Shown one piece after another: positions 23,060 to 33,970 of a DNA stretch of 64,000 nucleotides (position 1 is its first letter; the number at the start of each line of letters is the position of its first letter). Made by a program: the position numbers and the translations under genes. The stretch is from Erinaceus europaeus (Eukaryota > Chordata > Mammalia > Eulipotyphla > Erinaceidae), in NCBI RefSeq assembly GCF_950295315.1, contig NC_080164.1, forward strand, positions 62,138,042 to 62,202,041, given 5' to 3'. The notes beneath the pieces are model-generated. The model worked only from the letters and a program-made list of their open reading frames with translations, searched no databases and was not told the DNA's origin.

Positions 23060-23370
23060 TCTAATTTTATTTTCTGTTATTTTTTTTATACCAGGGTTTT
23101 TTCACTGGGGCTTCATACCCTCACAGTTCCATATGCTCCTGGCAGACTCTTGTCCTTTTTTTCTTCTTCTTTTTTAAAATCTCATTTTTTTTTTCATTTC
23201 TTTCTTTTATTTTGTATAGAGGAGAAGAGGTCAGAAGGAGAGAAAAAGAGTAGAGACCCCATAACACCTTTGTATGGTGCTCCTATGTGACTATCAGAGG
23301 CTCAAACATGGGTACTTTTTCACATGGTAATGTGTACATTCTACAGGGTGAGCCACCTCATGGCCCATGG
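23060..23370 (-). repeat. tRNA-derived SINE inside the IL1RN 3'UTR
   Basis: On the minus strand, the tRNA-like head begins near 23370 with a GGTGGCTCACCCTGTAGA-type box and is followed by a purine-rich body. T-rich stretches at 23060-23220 are its A-rich tail. It should be transcribed antisense as part of the IL1RN message. Confidence 0.75.
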
Positions 23371-23793
23371 CCCCCTCCTCCCCCCTTTTTTAATCATCCA
23401 GAAGCATTCCTGCAGTTTGACCAGGATACCCAGACCCCACACACCATGTCCACTCCAGCACCATTGTAATTGCTGGCAGTACTCTCAGCTGCCTGAGACT
23501 CCAGTCAAGTGGCCCCGGCTCCTACTGCATAGATGTAGCTGTTCCAGAATTCTTTCTTCATTTCCTGGGAGAGATGAAGTACTTCTTGACAGTTTTTGTA
23601 CTTATATCTTGGATAATGCCTTTGCCTCTATTTTTCTCCATCTCAGACCCCCAGCTGGCAAAAGCAGGAAATCTAGGGTCCCTGTATGGGCTAGGAGACA
23701 GCCTGCCTGGTCCCTAGCAGGTGCACAATTGATACTCATTGTTTATGTTGAATGGAAAGTTTCCTACTTTCTGCGACTTATACCCTGTTTTAC

Positions 23794-23799
23794 AATAAA
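23794..23799 (+). terminator. IL1RN: Poly(A) signal of IL1RN
   Basis: AATAAA, followed about 15-20 bases later by the likely cleavage region and a GT-rich downstream element (TTTCACTGGTGGTA). It is the best-placed signal downstream of the stop codon. Confidence 0.75.
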
Positions 23800-24639
23800 A
23801 CCTTGAAAACTTAACTGTTTCACTGGTGGTATCCATGGCCTCACTGGGTATAGGTATGGAATGCTAGGGGATGGAGAGACAAGTGGTCATATTGCCTCTC
23901 ACAATTTCCATTTACACCTTGGGCCTTACTCTCCGTGGGTAACATGAGAATCACTCTCGCTACCAGGGAGGTGTACGGCACCATTGTCCACAATAGTCTT
24001 CATCTGTAAACTACTCAAATGCCCATCACAGAAGAATGAATATGTTAAGTCAGATATGCTTAAATAAAACAACACTTAGCAATAAAAATGAATGATTCAC
24101 AGCTGGTATGTTCCAATAAATGGTTGAATCTTACAAACATGAAACATACAGCATGATTCCATTTACATAAAGCTTAAAATAAACCAAATTGAGCTGTTGT
24201 CTGGGGACAATGTAAGCAGGTAGGACAAACAAGATTTTGCTCTCCTTTTGGCTGGCTTTAAGGAAATAGAGAGGGCAGGCAACCTATTACTTTATATGGA
24301 TGAGTTTAGGCAGTTTTCTGCATTAGTGTTAGATTTCACAATTTTGAAATATGTAAGAAAACAAAAAAACTTCTGGAGTGTGAGGAAGAGGGAATCTGGG
24401 AAATGGGGAGAACAGATAGAACATTAGATTCATCCCCTGAGCAGTTATGAAATACTGAAGATCACTTACTGATGTAATTCAGCTAACTGGGTTGAGTAAG
24501 CAAGAATTACTGCCTTTCTCTTGCCCAGATGACTTTGGGACATAGAGTCAGGCCCCATTTGATCATATGTCTACTATGGAATTTTGACCTAGAGTGTGTT
24601 CTCACTTTTTTCTGTACTGTTCATTTAGACTGAGGTTTT

Positions 24640-25357
24640 CATTTATTCATTTTTTTAATTTCATTTATAAAAAGGAAACACTGACAAAACCATAGGATAA
24701 GAGGGGTACAACTCCACACAATCCCCACCATCAGACCTCATATCCCATCCCCTCCCCTGAAAGCTTTCCTATTCTTTAACCCTCTGGGAGTATGGACCCA
24801 AGGTCATTGTGGGATGCAGAAGGTGGAAGGTCTGGTTTCTGTAATTGCTTCCTTGCTGAACATGGGTGTTGACAAGTCAATCTATACTCCCAGCCTGCCT
24901 CTCTCTTTCTCAAGTAGGGTGGGGCTCTGGGGAAACAGAGCTCTAGGACACATTGGTGGGTCTGTCCAGGGAAGAAGTCTGGTTGGCATCCTGCTAGCAT
25001 CTGGAACCTGGTGGCTGAAAAAATAATTAACATATAAAGCCAAGCAAATTGTTGACTAGTCATGAACCTAAAGGCTAGAATAGTGCAGATGAAGAGTTGG
25101 GGGTTATTTGTTTTGTAGATAGCTAGTAGGCATATTTTAGCTATATTCCAAAGGGCCTGTGGCTATACTAGTTTTTTTTTTTTTTCCCTGAGCCTGAAAT
25201 CTGATATGCAGGTGGATCCAAGTTATTGTCTGGGGAGATGATGTCATGGCTGGAAAAATGACCAGACATCTGGATCAAGGAAGAGACTATCTCCCAAATA
25301 TGGGAAAGGGGTATAAATATTGTTGACTGTAAACCTCATCGATTTGATGTGATACTG
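24640..25357 (-). mobile_element. L1 3' UTR copy, 5'-truncated
   Basis: Same 3' anchor (T-rich, 'AAAAAGGAAACACTGACAAA') as other copies, truncated after 'TGTAAACCTCATCGATTTGA'. Shared 3' end with variable 5' truncation is the retrotransposition signature. Confidence 0.88.
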
Positions 25358-27411
25358 AGACTTTCTAACTTTAAGTCCCTGGATGTCCCTCCAATGTCTC
25401 TGGAAACAGAGCCTAGTAAGGGAGGCTGAGCACAGGGTTTAAAGTATTTTGAGGGAAAAAAATCTGCTATCATCCTGCTAGAATATATAGTTCTCTCTAT
25501 ATTCTATATCGTCTGTTTTGTTCTCTAATGTCTTTAAGCATCTAGATCAAAACTTCACATATATTGGTGATAATAAGGATTGGTAAACAAATGAACTGAT
25601 CACTGATATGTCAATCAAAAAATCTGAAAGGACAGGAAATTCAGGCCTCAGCAGAAGGGGGTCCTGGGGGGAAGAAAGGAATTGAAAAGAGGGTTCATAT
25701 ATGTAGTTAGCATTGCCAAGTCCCACAAAAGACTCTGCTACTTTATACCACTCTCTACTTCTCTACTCATTGATTTGGAAGTCTTGGTTCCAGATTCAAA
25801 TCTTATCACAGAGGAAGGTTGGATTCAAACCTGAGGCCTCAGACTTGCTAGTCCAAAACTCTCCCACTGAGCTATTGCCCTTAGCCTGCTTCTAAATGCT
25901 TTTTTACTTACTTTAATGTTCCCTGACAGATGGGGAATAGCTGTGTAAGTGATACTTCCTTTCACTGACCTTAACCAAAGGTTGAGAGAAAGCTGGGTCT
26001 AATTCCCTAGCAAAATAAGACAATGTTCTAGTACCTTCTACACTTAAAACATGTCATGTAACACAACAACTATACACTGATTCTAAACCCTGATCACTTA
26101 TACAACACAGCCAAGTAGTTTTGGAATATATTTATAATTTAATTTAATTTAAATTTATCTGTAATTTTGCTGGAAAAATAGTTCTTCATATTTGCTCTCA
26201 ACTCAATAGATTGTAGGAATTATTTAAAAGTTTCAATATGGGCATCTTGCAGTGAATTTTGTTTTAAAAATATGTGCAGTGTGATTATGAGTTTACTTTT
26301 AAAAGTTCACTATATAATTTATGTATGTATTTAAAACATTTACACTGTTAAAACTTTCCCTCCTTTTCTGGGGAGCTGATCTGGGGTTTTCCCAGATTTG
26401 TCAAGTCAATTCTCTACCATTTTGCTATCAACTTATTCAGACCTCTTTAGTTGCCTGAATGTCCAATAGTTAAGAAACGCTATGGCGTTTCTCTTGACTG
26501 GCTTCTCCAGGGTCACACAGACAGCTGGATGCGGGATCCTGTGAAGAAACAGGTGCTTTCAATCTTAGTTACCTCACTGAAGTGCTTGGGGGTAAGCAGC
26601 GTCTCTCCATCAGAGAACATCCTGTCTTATCACTGTGAAAATTTCTGCTACTCATAACATGCTACAGAACTAGCAGACATTGGTGCTGAGTACTGATCTG
26701 TCCTTACATCTTGAATGACAGAAGATTTGAACTGCATTTCCACTGATGTCCACTAGGGAGCAATCAGAGCAGAAGTAGTGTGGGCAGGGCCAGAGGGGAG
26801 GAGTGGGAGCAGGATGGGCGGGGCCATAGTGGATAGAGCAGGCTCAGTACTGATTAAGTCTGGGTAGGGAGGAAGTCTTTCCTCAGGTAAAGTGTGCCTT
26901 GTATTCCCATCTTCCGTGCACCAGAGGGCAGTGTGGACCTCATTCGTGTGCTTGATGAGGCCACGACAGGGCCCTGAAATCCACAAGCTGACCCCAAGGT
27001 CCCCCACACTCTGCACCCCCCAGCAAGCCGCCTCCTCATTGCTTCTCCCGTCCCCACCAACACACCTGCCTTGTGGGTCCAAATTTAGGAAAGAGTTCAT
27101 TGATCTATTCTCACCAATAAAATCTTCAAACATAAAAGCCCTGCAACATTAAAAAATAAACAATTTTTAAAAAGTTATAAAACGTTTTTTAAAATGAATA
27201 TATGTATAAGCCTACATTTGACTTGTGGAAATTTAACAGTCTGCATATGATTATTTTGTCAGATAAATATTTTCTCTCAATCTGGGATTTTGCTATTCAT
27301 TTTCCTATCAGCATATTTCCATAACCCAAATGAATAAAACTGTTTAATAAAATCCAGTTTATTGACTTTTCTTAGTTGTAAGAAAGAAGTCTGACATAAA
27401 ATTGTGAAAAA
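25358..27411. other. Intergenic, mostly unique
   Basis: A short possible minus-strand SINE tail lies at 25790-25890 ('TTCAAACCTGAGGCCTCAGA'). A GC-rich patch at 26740-27080 holds the CTCF-like motifs. No exon recognised. Confidence 0.5.
26919..26932 (+). promoter_or_regulatory. CTCF-like motif between IL1RN and PSD4
   Basis: CACCAGAGGGCAGT matches the CTCF core pattern (CASYAGRKGGCRSY) at every position. A weaker same-strand relative (CCACTAGGGAGCAA) is about 165 bases upstream near 26752. Surrounding sequence (26740-27080) is GC-rich and non-repetitive. Binding is not proven by a motif. Confidence 0.4.
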
Positions 27412-27553
27412 GTGGTCCAGGAGGTGGCGAAGTGGTAAAACTTTGGACTCTCAAGTATGAGTTCAATCCCTGGCAGCACATGTGCCAGAGTGATGTCTAG
27501 TTCTTTCTGTCTCCTCCTATCTTTCTCATAAATAAATAAAATCTTTTAAAAAA
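27412..27553 (+). repeat. Type B SINE
   Basis: TCCAGGAGGTGGCGAAGTGG, TGAGTTCAATCCCTGGCAGC, then AAATAAATAAAATC tail. Confidence 0.92.
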
Positions 27554-27724
27554 TTGCAAAAAAATATTGTGTCTCCTAGGTTATTCTAATTTTAGTTTGA
27601 TATACAAGTCTATGCCTTATTTGGGTTTATAAGTGCAATGTGAGGTAAGGAACAAGGTTGTTTCTCTAAGGTATTGTGTATGTGCAATACTGTCACTTGA
27701 GCTTTTCATGCCTTTTAAAGAACA

Positions 27725-27885
27725 AACTCTTTCTTCTTTTCTTCTGTTTTATTTTATTTTTTCTTTCTTTTTTAAACCAGTTCTGGGTTATGGTGGTGCT
27801 CCCACATGATACCAGGGCTCAAACTGGGGCCTTGTCAATGGCAAGCCATGCACCCTACTCAGAGCACTATATAGCTCCTAATACA
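27725..27885 (-). repeat. SINE, minus strand
   Basis: 'GATACCAGGGCTCAAACTGG' with 'CTCAGAGCACTATATAGCTC' complements a tRNA-type head. Confidence 0.7.
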
Positions 27886-28139
27886 CAAGTCACAAGTATA
27901 ATTTTAAATGACTGTTTTGGAATAATGCCTTACTTCCTCCCCCCCCCCCCAGATTTAAGATTTTTGTTTATGATGCTTTTGACCTACAGCAACCTGGTAA
28001 ATCACATCTTTTTGTAAGTAACTGAAACACTGAGTTTTCACTCTTCTGGACACCATCTGAATGTGAAAACTTTTAGTAAGCATTCTTATGGCAATATTTG
28101 CTTGCATAAATATAGGAAGAAGGATAAAGACATATCTCA

Positions 28140-28260
28140 TAAGGTAGGGCAAGTACTTTTCCATGCTTAAGGCCCAAGCATCACACAGGAGTTATTATGG
28201 CACCAGAGAAATCTCTGGTGCTATGCTGTCTTTCCCTGTCTATCTGAATAAAAAAAGTAG
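28140..28260 (+). repeat. SINE fragment
   Basis: 'GGCACCAGAGAAATCTCTGG' and 'GTCTATCTGAATAAAAAAAG' match the 3' part of type B/D SINEs. Confidence 0.55.
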
Positions 28261-28305
28261 CCCAATAACTCTGAGTAGTTAAGTCATGCATACACAGTGT
28301 AGCAC

Positions 28306-28572
28306 AGAGAGAGAGAGAGAGAAAGTAAGAAAGAAAGAAAGAGAAAAGAAAAAAGAAAGAAGAGATAACAGAGAAGGGATAGAAGAAAAGGAAAGGGAAG
28401 AGAAGGAAAGGGGAGGGGAGGGGAGGGGAGGGGAGGGGAAGAGAGGAGAGGAGAGGAGAGGAGAGGAGAGGAGAGGAGAGGAGAGGAGAGGAGAGGAGAG
28501 GAGAGGAGAGGAGAGGAGAGGAGAGGAGAGGAGGGGAGAGGAGAGGAGAGGAGAGGAGAGGAGAGGAGAGGT
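28306..28572. repeat. Homopurine tract with (GAGAG/GGGGA)n pentamer array
   Basis: About 265 bases almost purely purine; the GAGAG pentamer repeats about 25 times at 28440-28572. Stop-free on both strands only because of its composition. Confidence 0.97.
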
Positions 28573-28684
28573 GATGGGGGGAATGTATTTTGGAGCCAAG
28601 GAGGAAGAAAGAAGCTTTATATCTTGCTAACAGGTTTCAGTCTACTGAGAGGGCAATAAAGGCAGCTCCTTTGATCTGTTTTGT

Positions 28685-28860
28685 TTGTTTAGTTGAGGGA
28701 CAGAGAGGGAAAGGGAGAGGGAGAGGGAGAGGGAGAGGGAGACAACCAAATCTTCCTTTAGTGCTGTGGGGGCTGAGTTTAAGTGTGGGTCATACATGTG
28801 ACGAAGCAGCACACTACCCCAGTGAGCTATTTTTCTGGTCCCAAAGTTAGTCCATTGTCA
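28685..28860 (-). repeat. SINE with GGGAGA array
   Basis: GGGAGA hexamers at 28700-28742, followed by the complement of a SINE head ('CCCAGTGAGCTATTTTTCTG'). Confidence 0.7.
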
Positions 28861-29585
28861 AGACCAGAAACCCCAGAACATTTGGGAGTATCAAAAACAG
28901 TGGAATTAATCTCAAAAGTCAGGTATTATAGATGTAGTATGATGGTGACTTCCGGGAAATGTGTAGTGTGGCTCTTAAGGGAATGGAGAGCTCACTCAGT
29001 CTGAGACTTCCTATCAAAATTCCAGCAAAACAAATTAAACAGACTTAGATGGTTCCCATACCACTGACTTCAGTGTTCATGGAAGTAATTAGTTAAATTG
29101 TTGGGAGTACACTTAATTTGCAAACAAAGTGATTTTACTGTGATTTTTTGGTAAAAATTAGGGTGTAGGTAAAACTGTGATCCCAAAAGGACAGGACTAT
29201 CTGATATGGCCCTAGAGGAGTGAGATATGAAATTAATAAACTGGGTTAAGCTAAAGATAGTAAGTTTGTTAGCCTCTGTTTATACAAATTTTTTTACAGA
29301 AGAATCATCCTGGCCCTGATGGCCAGATAGCTTCATGGCTTCAAGGCTAGTACCTGGCCTTTTCTTTGTTTGCCTTTTGCCCTCAAAGCAGATAACAAGG
29401 ATTAAGACATGGTAGAAAAAACCATCATGATACTGATAGTAAGATAACTTGATGCCCTCCCAGACCTGTCCTGTTTATCTTAAAACCCATATTCTGTTTA
29501 TCAAGAAATAGCACTTAGAAGTTGCCAGCCTCTCCTTCAATCTGTATAATTATTCTCTAAAACAAAGAATGAGAATTGTTTTTGA
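28861..29585. other. AT-rich intergenic sequence, unclassified
   Basis: No exon seen. Could be an old retroelement interior, but nothing diagnostic. Confidence 0.4.
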
Positions 29586-29589
29586 GCCT

Positions 29590-29795
29590 TGTACCTGCCT
29601 CCACTGTGTTCTGGATTATGAAAGTCCTTTTGTTCTTAGCACACCTGTTTTGGATACACATGACCTAGGTTCAAGACTGCTTTCACAGTACTGGAAAAAA
29701 ATTCAGTGCTGTGTGTGTGTGTGTGTGTATTTCTGTGTTTATTTATCTGAAAAAAGTCAAGCTGGAGTAGTGAAACCCTAGTGGTGACAAAATGA
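29590..29795 (+). repeat. Type D SINE with (GT)n
   Basis: 'CATGACCTAGGTTCAAGACT', GT run at 29706-29728, then GTCAAGCTGGAGTAGTGAAA. Confidence 0.7.
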
Positions 29796-29799
29796 CATC

Positions 29800-30549
29800 T
29801 TTGCAAAAGTTGGTGTGATGATTGGCTGCAGTGGGCTATAGGTCTTCTGTTTGATGTCAAAGGTGGAAAGAAAGAGTAAGATACATTTCCTGTAACATAT
29901 ATCATTTTGGGACATAAAGTTCTAGTCCTCTTAATCATGTCTAAAGTTTTTTCTTGGTTTTTGACTGTAAACTAGAATGAATCCTGGATTTTTCTAACAT
30001 CTATCTGATCATGGCTTTGCAGTATCTAATTATGTTTCCAACTTTCTCCCAATCCTCTTGGTCTGTATTAATTAAGAACTAAAACTATGTCTCCCATCTT
30101 GGGTCCTCCCACTCTGACCCCTTCTCTTTATGTTACTAATCTCCACACTTTCATTCCAATGAATAAATCCTCTATCTTGGAAAAAATAAAAATAAAAAGG
30201 GGGGGAAAGAACTGAAACTGTCAACTTCTGAAACAACACAAACTGGAGATGGAGAATTTGATATAAACTTCAGAGATTATTAGAATGGCTGTGTCTGAAC
30301 AAATGTCATGACTGGGTACTAACTATTTCCCAGATATCTGATAACATCAGAAATATTTCAACCCAGAAGAATCTGCCATTTGAAACCATACAGACTGGAG
30401 ATGGAGTCCAGTTAAGTCCATATCTAGAAACTTTCCAAAACCTGTGCTTCAAAATCTCCAACAGAATTTTCAGCTTTCTTCTTTTTCTTTAGCCTTTTCC
30501 TCATCTTGCTCTTCCTCTTTTTCCTTCTTCTCTTCCTCCTCCTCATCCT
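29800..30549. other. Unclassified intergenic, retroelement-like 3' end
   Basis: A segment ends in 'AATAAATCCTCTATCTTGG' plus an A-rich tail at 30180-30200, suggesting a retroposed or LTR-type end. No family named. Confidence 0.35.
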
Positions 30550-30910
30550 CTTTTTCATTTACTGGGGGATTTAATGGATTACAGTACAGCTGTTGACACA
30601 TGAGTGCAATCTCTCATCTCCCTTGATAGGTGGCTACAAAACACTATAATCCCTCATTTAGATTGCTCCCCGCCCACATACACACACCATTATACACTAG
30701 GACTCCAAAGCCCTTCCCTCCCTACCCCCTTGCCTTCTCCTCCTTCCCCCAAATTCTCTGCTTTGGTGCAATACACCACACCCAATCCATGTTTTACTTT
30801 GCGTTTTCCCTTTCTGTCCTTGTTTCTTAGGTTCTGCCTCAGAGTGACTTTATCCAGTGTTTATCTTTCTCATTTAGGGACAAAATGGATTGAACTAGAG
30901 GTGATTGTGC
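30550..30910 (-). mobile_element. Probable L1-type 3' fragment, minus strand
   Basis: 'TTTAATGGATTACAGTACAG' to 'CAGAGTGACTTTATCCAGTG' has the same order of motifs as 52640-52960, and ends like other minus-strand L1 pieces. Confidence 0.5.
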
Positions 30911-31769
30911 TTAGAAAAGTAAGTAAAGAGATGAAAGAGAACTGCTGAAACTGATACACATGAACTTTCAAGGAAAAAAAAAACAGAAACAAACATACTG
31001 CTTCTAAGACTTTGTGAGAACTATGATGGTTATCATTGGGAAATGGAATGGTAAGGACACAGAAGTTTGAAGGTATAGCACTATACAATCTAACAATCTT
31101 GTAACCCACTATTAATCATAAATAAGAATTAAATTAAAAGAAGAATTCCATGAGGAAATGAACTTGTATTTAAAAAAAATGATGAGAAAAATTTCCAGTT
31201 CATTCTACCTGTATAATAGTCTCTAAAACAAGAGAAGTAGATCTGAGCATTGTCTCTGTCTCTGTTATATTTTAGAATGTAATGAAAACATTTTCATTTT
31301 TGCAAAATTTTGGTTGATATTATTTGACTTTCTATTGTTTCAGGTAGGAAATCCTTGTTAGGTTTCACTATAAAGAGAAAAGAGAGAAAGAGAGAAAAGA
31401 AAAATCCTGGTGATGATGATATTTCTGCTTAAATTCCCTATCACCTGACTCATTATATCTATCTTTTTCTTTCATGTATTTATGATTTTCATTTTTAATT
31501 CTTTCTCCTCTGACTCAAATATCATATTTATTTGTTGGTACAATACAGCAATAAAAATGTATTTGATCTTTCTCTTAGTTTCTAACAGAGCTCCTAAGAA
31601 CTTTTGTGATTTCTGAGTGATAGAAGCATCTTCTTAGGATATTTGGGTTTTTCCTCCATTTTCTGAAATATTTTTGCATTGATAAAAGTAGAAGGGGCAT
31701 CTTTAAAAATAAAGATTTATTAAAAACAAATAAATATAATTAAAATAGATTTTTTAATATATTAACAAA

Positions 31770-31868
31770 AGAGAGGAAACCAGAGCATCACTCTAGCATA
31801 TGCTAAAAACCAGTTCTTCACCCTGGTATATGCTATGCTGAGGATTGAAAGTGGGACCTCCTCATGCT
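31770..31868 (-). repeat. SINE fragment
   Basis: 'AACCAGAGCATCACTCTAGC' and 'GAAAGTGGGACCTCCTCATG', minus-strand SINE ending at the left edge of the inverted duplication. Confidence 0.65.
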
Positions 31869-32383
31869 CCTTTTAAAAAAACACTTATTTTAAAGGTATT
31901 TATGTAACCAAACTAGAAATTTTGTAAGCTGGAGCTAGATGATGGCACACTTGGCTGAGTGCACATGCTACAATGCACAAGGACCAGGGTTAGAACCCCC
32001 AGTCCCCACCTGCAGGGGAAAAGCTTATGCAAGTCTGTCAATCTACTTCCTGTCGAGCCTCCAGGGCTGCAAAAAGAATGTCTTTTTTTTTTAATCCTAC
32101 AAAATTTCTTTAAAAAATTTTATTATCTTTATTTACTGGATAGAGATAGTCAGATATCGAGAGGAAAGAGAGTGATAGAAAAAGAGACAAAGAGACACCT
32201 GCACAACTGCTTACCACTTGCAAAGCTTTTCCCCTGCAGGTGGGGACTGGGGGTTCTAACCCTGGTCCTTGTGCATTGTAGCATGTGCACTCAACCAAGT
32301 GTGCCATCATCTAGCTCCAGCTTACAAAATTTCTAGTTTGGTTACATAAATACCTTTAAAATAAGTGTTTTTTTAAAAGGAGC
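31866..32383. repeat. Near-perfect 169-bp inverted duplication
   Basis: Arm 31866-32034 and arm 32216-32383 are reverse complements with one substitution and one single-base indel that I can find, separated by about 181 bp. Both arms contain SINE head sequence and also about 60 bp of non-SINE flank, so two independent SINE insertions cannot explain it. Confidence 0.93.
32110..32320 (-). repeat. Type A SINE (right arm of inverted duplication)
   Basis: Full-length on the minus strand, including the TTATCTTTATTTACTGGATAG tail region, GACACCTGCA core and tRNA-like head ending near GCCATCATCTAGCTC. Its head end is shared with the left inverted arm at 31928-32034, where only the head is present. 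Confidence 0.85.
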
Positions 32384-32535
32384 AATTTTTTAAGTTATAA
32401 ATAAAATGAGCATTAGATTTATACATGTATTAGAACTATCTTGCATTGAAAAAACTAGGGTATATAAGTTATAGTTGATTTTCAGGAGATTAATTTATAG
32501 ATAATTATCATATACTATGTTAATACATTTACTAT

Positions 32536-32924
32536 ATAGTCTAGATGGAACATAATATATTTGTTATATATTGTTGCATGTGTGTATGATGAGCCAGAGA
32601 CGACCCGAACTGCCCCTGCGGCTACAGACAGACTATGACCCACATAGTCAACGACTGCCACCTCTCCAGATTCAAAGGAGGTCTCGAAACTTTACATCAG
32701 GCTCAACCTGACGCTGTTGACTGGCTACGGAAGAAGGGCAAACGCTAGAAGAAGAAATGATGAATCAATAATAAAATAAATAATTGGCTTAAACATTCTG
32801 TTGCAGAAAGTAAAAATAGTCTAGATGGAACATAATATATTTGTTATATATTATTGCATGTGTGTATGATGAATCAATAATAAAATAAATAATTGGCTCA
32901 AACATTCTGTTGCAGAAAGTAAAA
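32536..32924 (+). repeat. 109-bp tandem duplication, first copy interrupted by an insertion
   Basis: 32536-32815 and 32816-32924 are two copies of the same AT-rich unit, differing at about two positions. The first carries 171 extra bases (insert plus target duplication) after GTGTATGATGA; the second is uninterrupted and so shows the empty site. Confidence 0.92.
32593..32756 (+). mobile_element. 3' tail of a non-L1 LINE, with target-site duplication
   Basis: GC-rich 164-bp segment in AT-rich surroundings, flanked by ATGATGA on both sides (32586-32592, 32757-32763). It has an open reading of 49 codons to TAG at about 32745, containing Cys-x-Cys-x7-His-x4-Cys (CPCGYRQTMTHIVNDC) followed by GGLETLH and AVDWL. 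That arrangement is typical of the C-terminal end of non-LTR retrotransposon polyproteins (RTE/CR1/Jockey-like groups), not mammalian L1. The 3'UTR is almost absent (about 10 bases), which favours an RTE-like element. Clade not provable from this fragment. Confidence 0.75.
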
Positions 32925-33824
32925 ATAAATAGATCACACATTTCATGTCTAAATGAATTCACATTCTAGTGGGACTCTGCTGTTCTCCCTATAAATGGAT
33001 TATTTTATTCATTTTTTTTACTTTATTCAACTTTTAAAGTCTGCACTTGCTCATGTAACTTAACTTCGGTCTGTAGAACAATACAGGGTAGAAAAAGAAA
33101 ATTGTAAAAGCACCCTGTAAGAATGTCTTTTACTATTCATAGTATGCCCACTAAAATGACAGAATTAATGCTAGTAGATCTTCATTGGAAACGGCCACTG
33201 AGACTGGTTCCATGGGTAATCATTTAATTTAGAAGGTTTCAAATATCAGTTCCATGACTGGGGCAAGGGGGCTAAGATGAAGTGAACATGGACTGCAGAT
33301 TCTTCATCACTGTTCAGTATTTACTCAATTGTGCCTGTATAGTAGAATCACAAGAAAAATTAGAAACCAACAGGGTTTGGAAGAATTCAGATTGGTGAAT
33401 GTACCCATGCCAGGAAGGTGATACGCATAGTGAACATAAAACTCTGCACCCCTTCCCCACCTTGTCCTATATCTATTCCATGGAATCATTCTTGAGTTAC
33501 AGTTGTTACCGAATCTGTAACAGCAATGTTCCCTCCTAAACTCTGTGAGCCATTTTCAAAAATCATCTGTGAGCCATTTTCAAAAATCATCAAACCTAAA
33601 CAGTGGGCCCTAGGAATCTCAGACATACAGCCTGCATCAAAAGTTCCCACAATGAGTTGGAATTCTGATTAGGGGACAGAACAGGCAGAATCTAGTGGTA
33701 TTATATAATTCGCCTGTGGGGTCTACACACAATTGAATTATTGGTATCATTGGGGTTTGCTTAATGTGAGGAAAAACCCACCATTTGCTATTAGAAGTAT
33801 TGGGAGTATAGAGGGGCATATGAT
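32925..33824. other. Intergenic unique sequence
   Basis: A 24-bp unit (CTGTGAGCCATTTTCAAAAA plus TCAT) is duplicated head to tail at 33543-33590. No gene recognised. Confidence 0.6.
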
Positions 33825-33970
33825 TCCTTTTTTTTTTTTTTTACATTTGTTTATTTACTTATGAAAGAGTAACAGAGCACTACTCTGGCACATGTGATAC
33901 CAGGGATCTAACAAGACCTCATGCTTGCAAATCGTTTACTCTGTCCATAATACAACTTCTCAGGCCATCA
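33825..33970 (-). repeat. SINE, minus strand
   Basis: T-run, 'ACAGAGCACTACTCTGGCAC', 'GATACCAGGGATCTAACAAG'. Confidence 0.8.

Larger units (their letters stand above)
22450..23815 (+). other. IL1RN: IL1RN 3' untranslated region
   Basis: About 1.37 kb from the stop codon to just past a canonical poly(A) signal. The length fits the roughly 1.8-kb IL1RN mRNA known in mammals, allowing for a SINE of about 310 bp embedded at 23060-23370. The 3' end is inferred from the signal and a GT-rich stretch after 23816. Confidence 0.75.

Noticed and set aside
28279..28630. Long open frames on both strands rich in Arg/Glu or Ser/Leu/Pro
   Set aside because: They are translations of the GAGAG/GAAA homopurine array; no gene structure.
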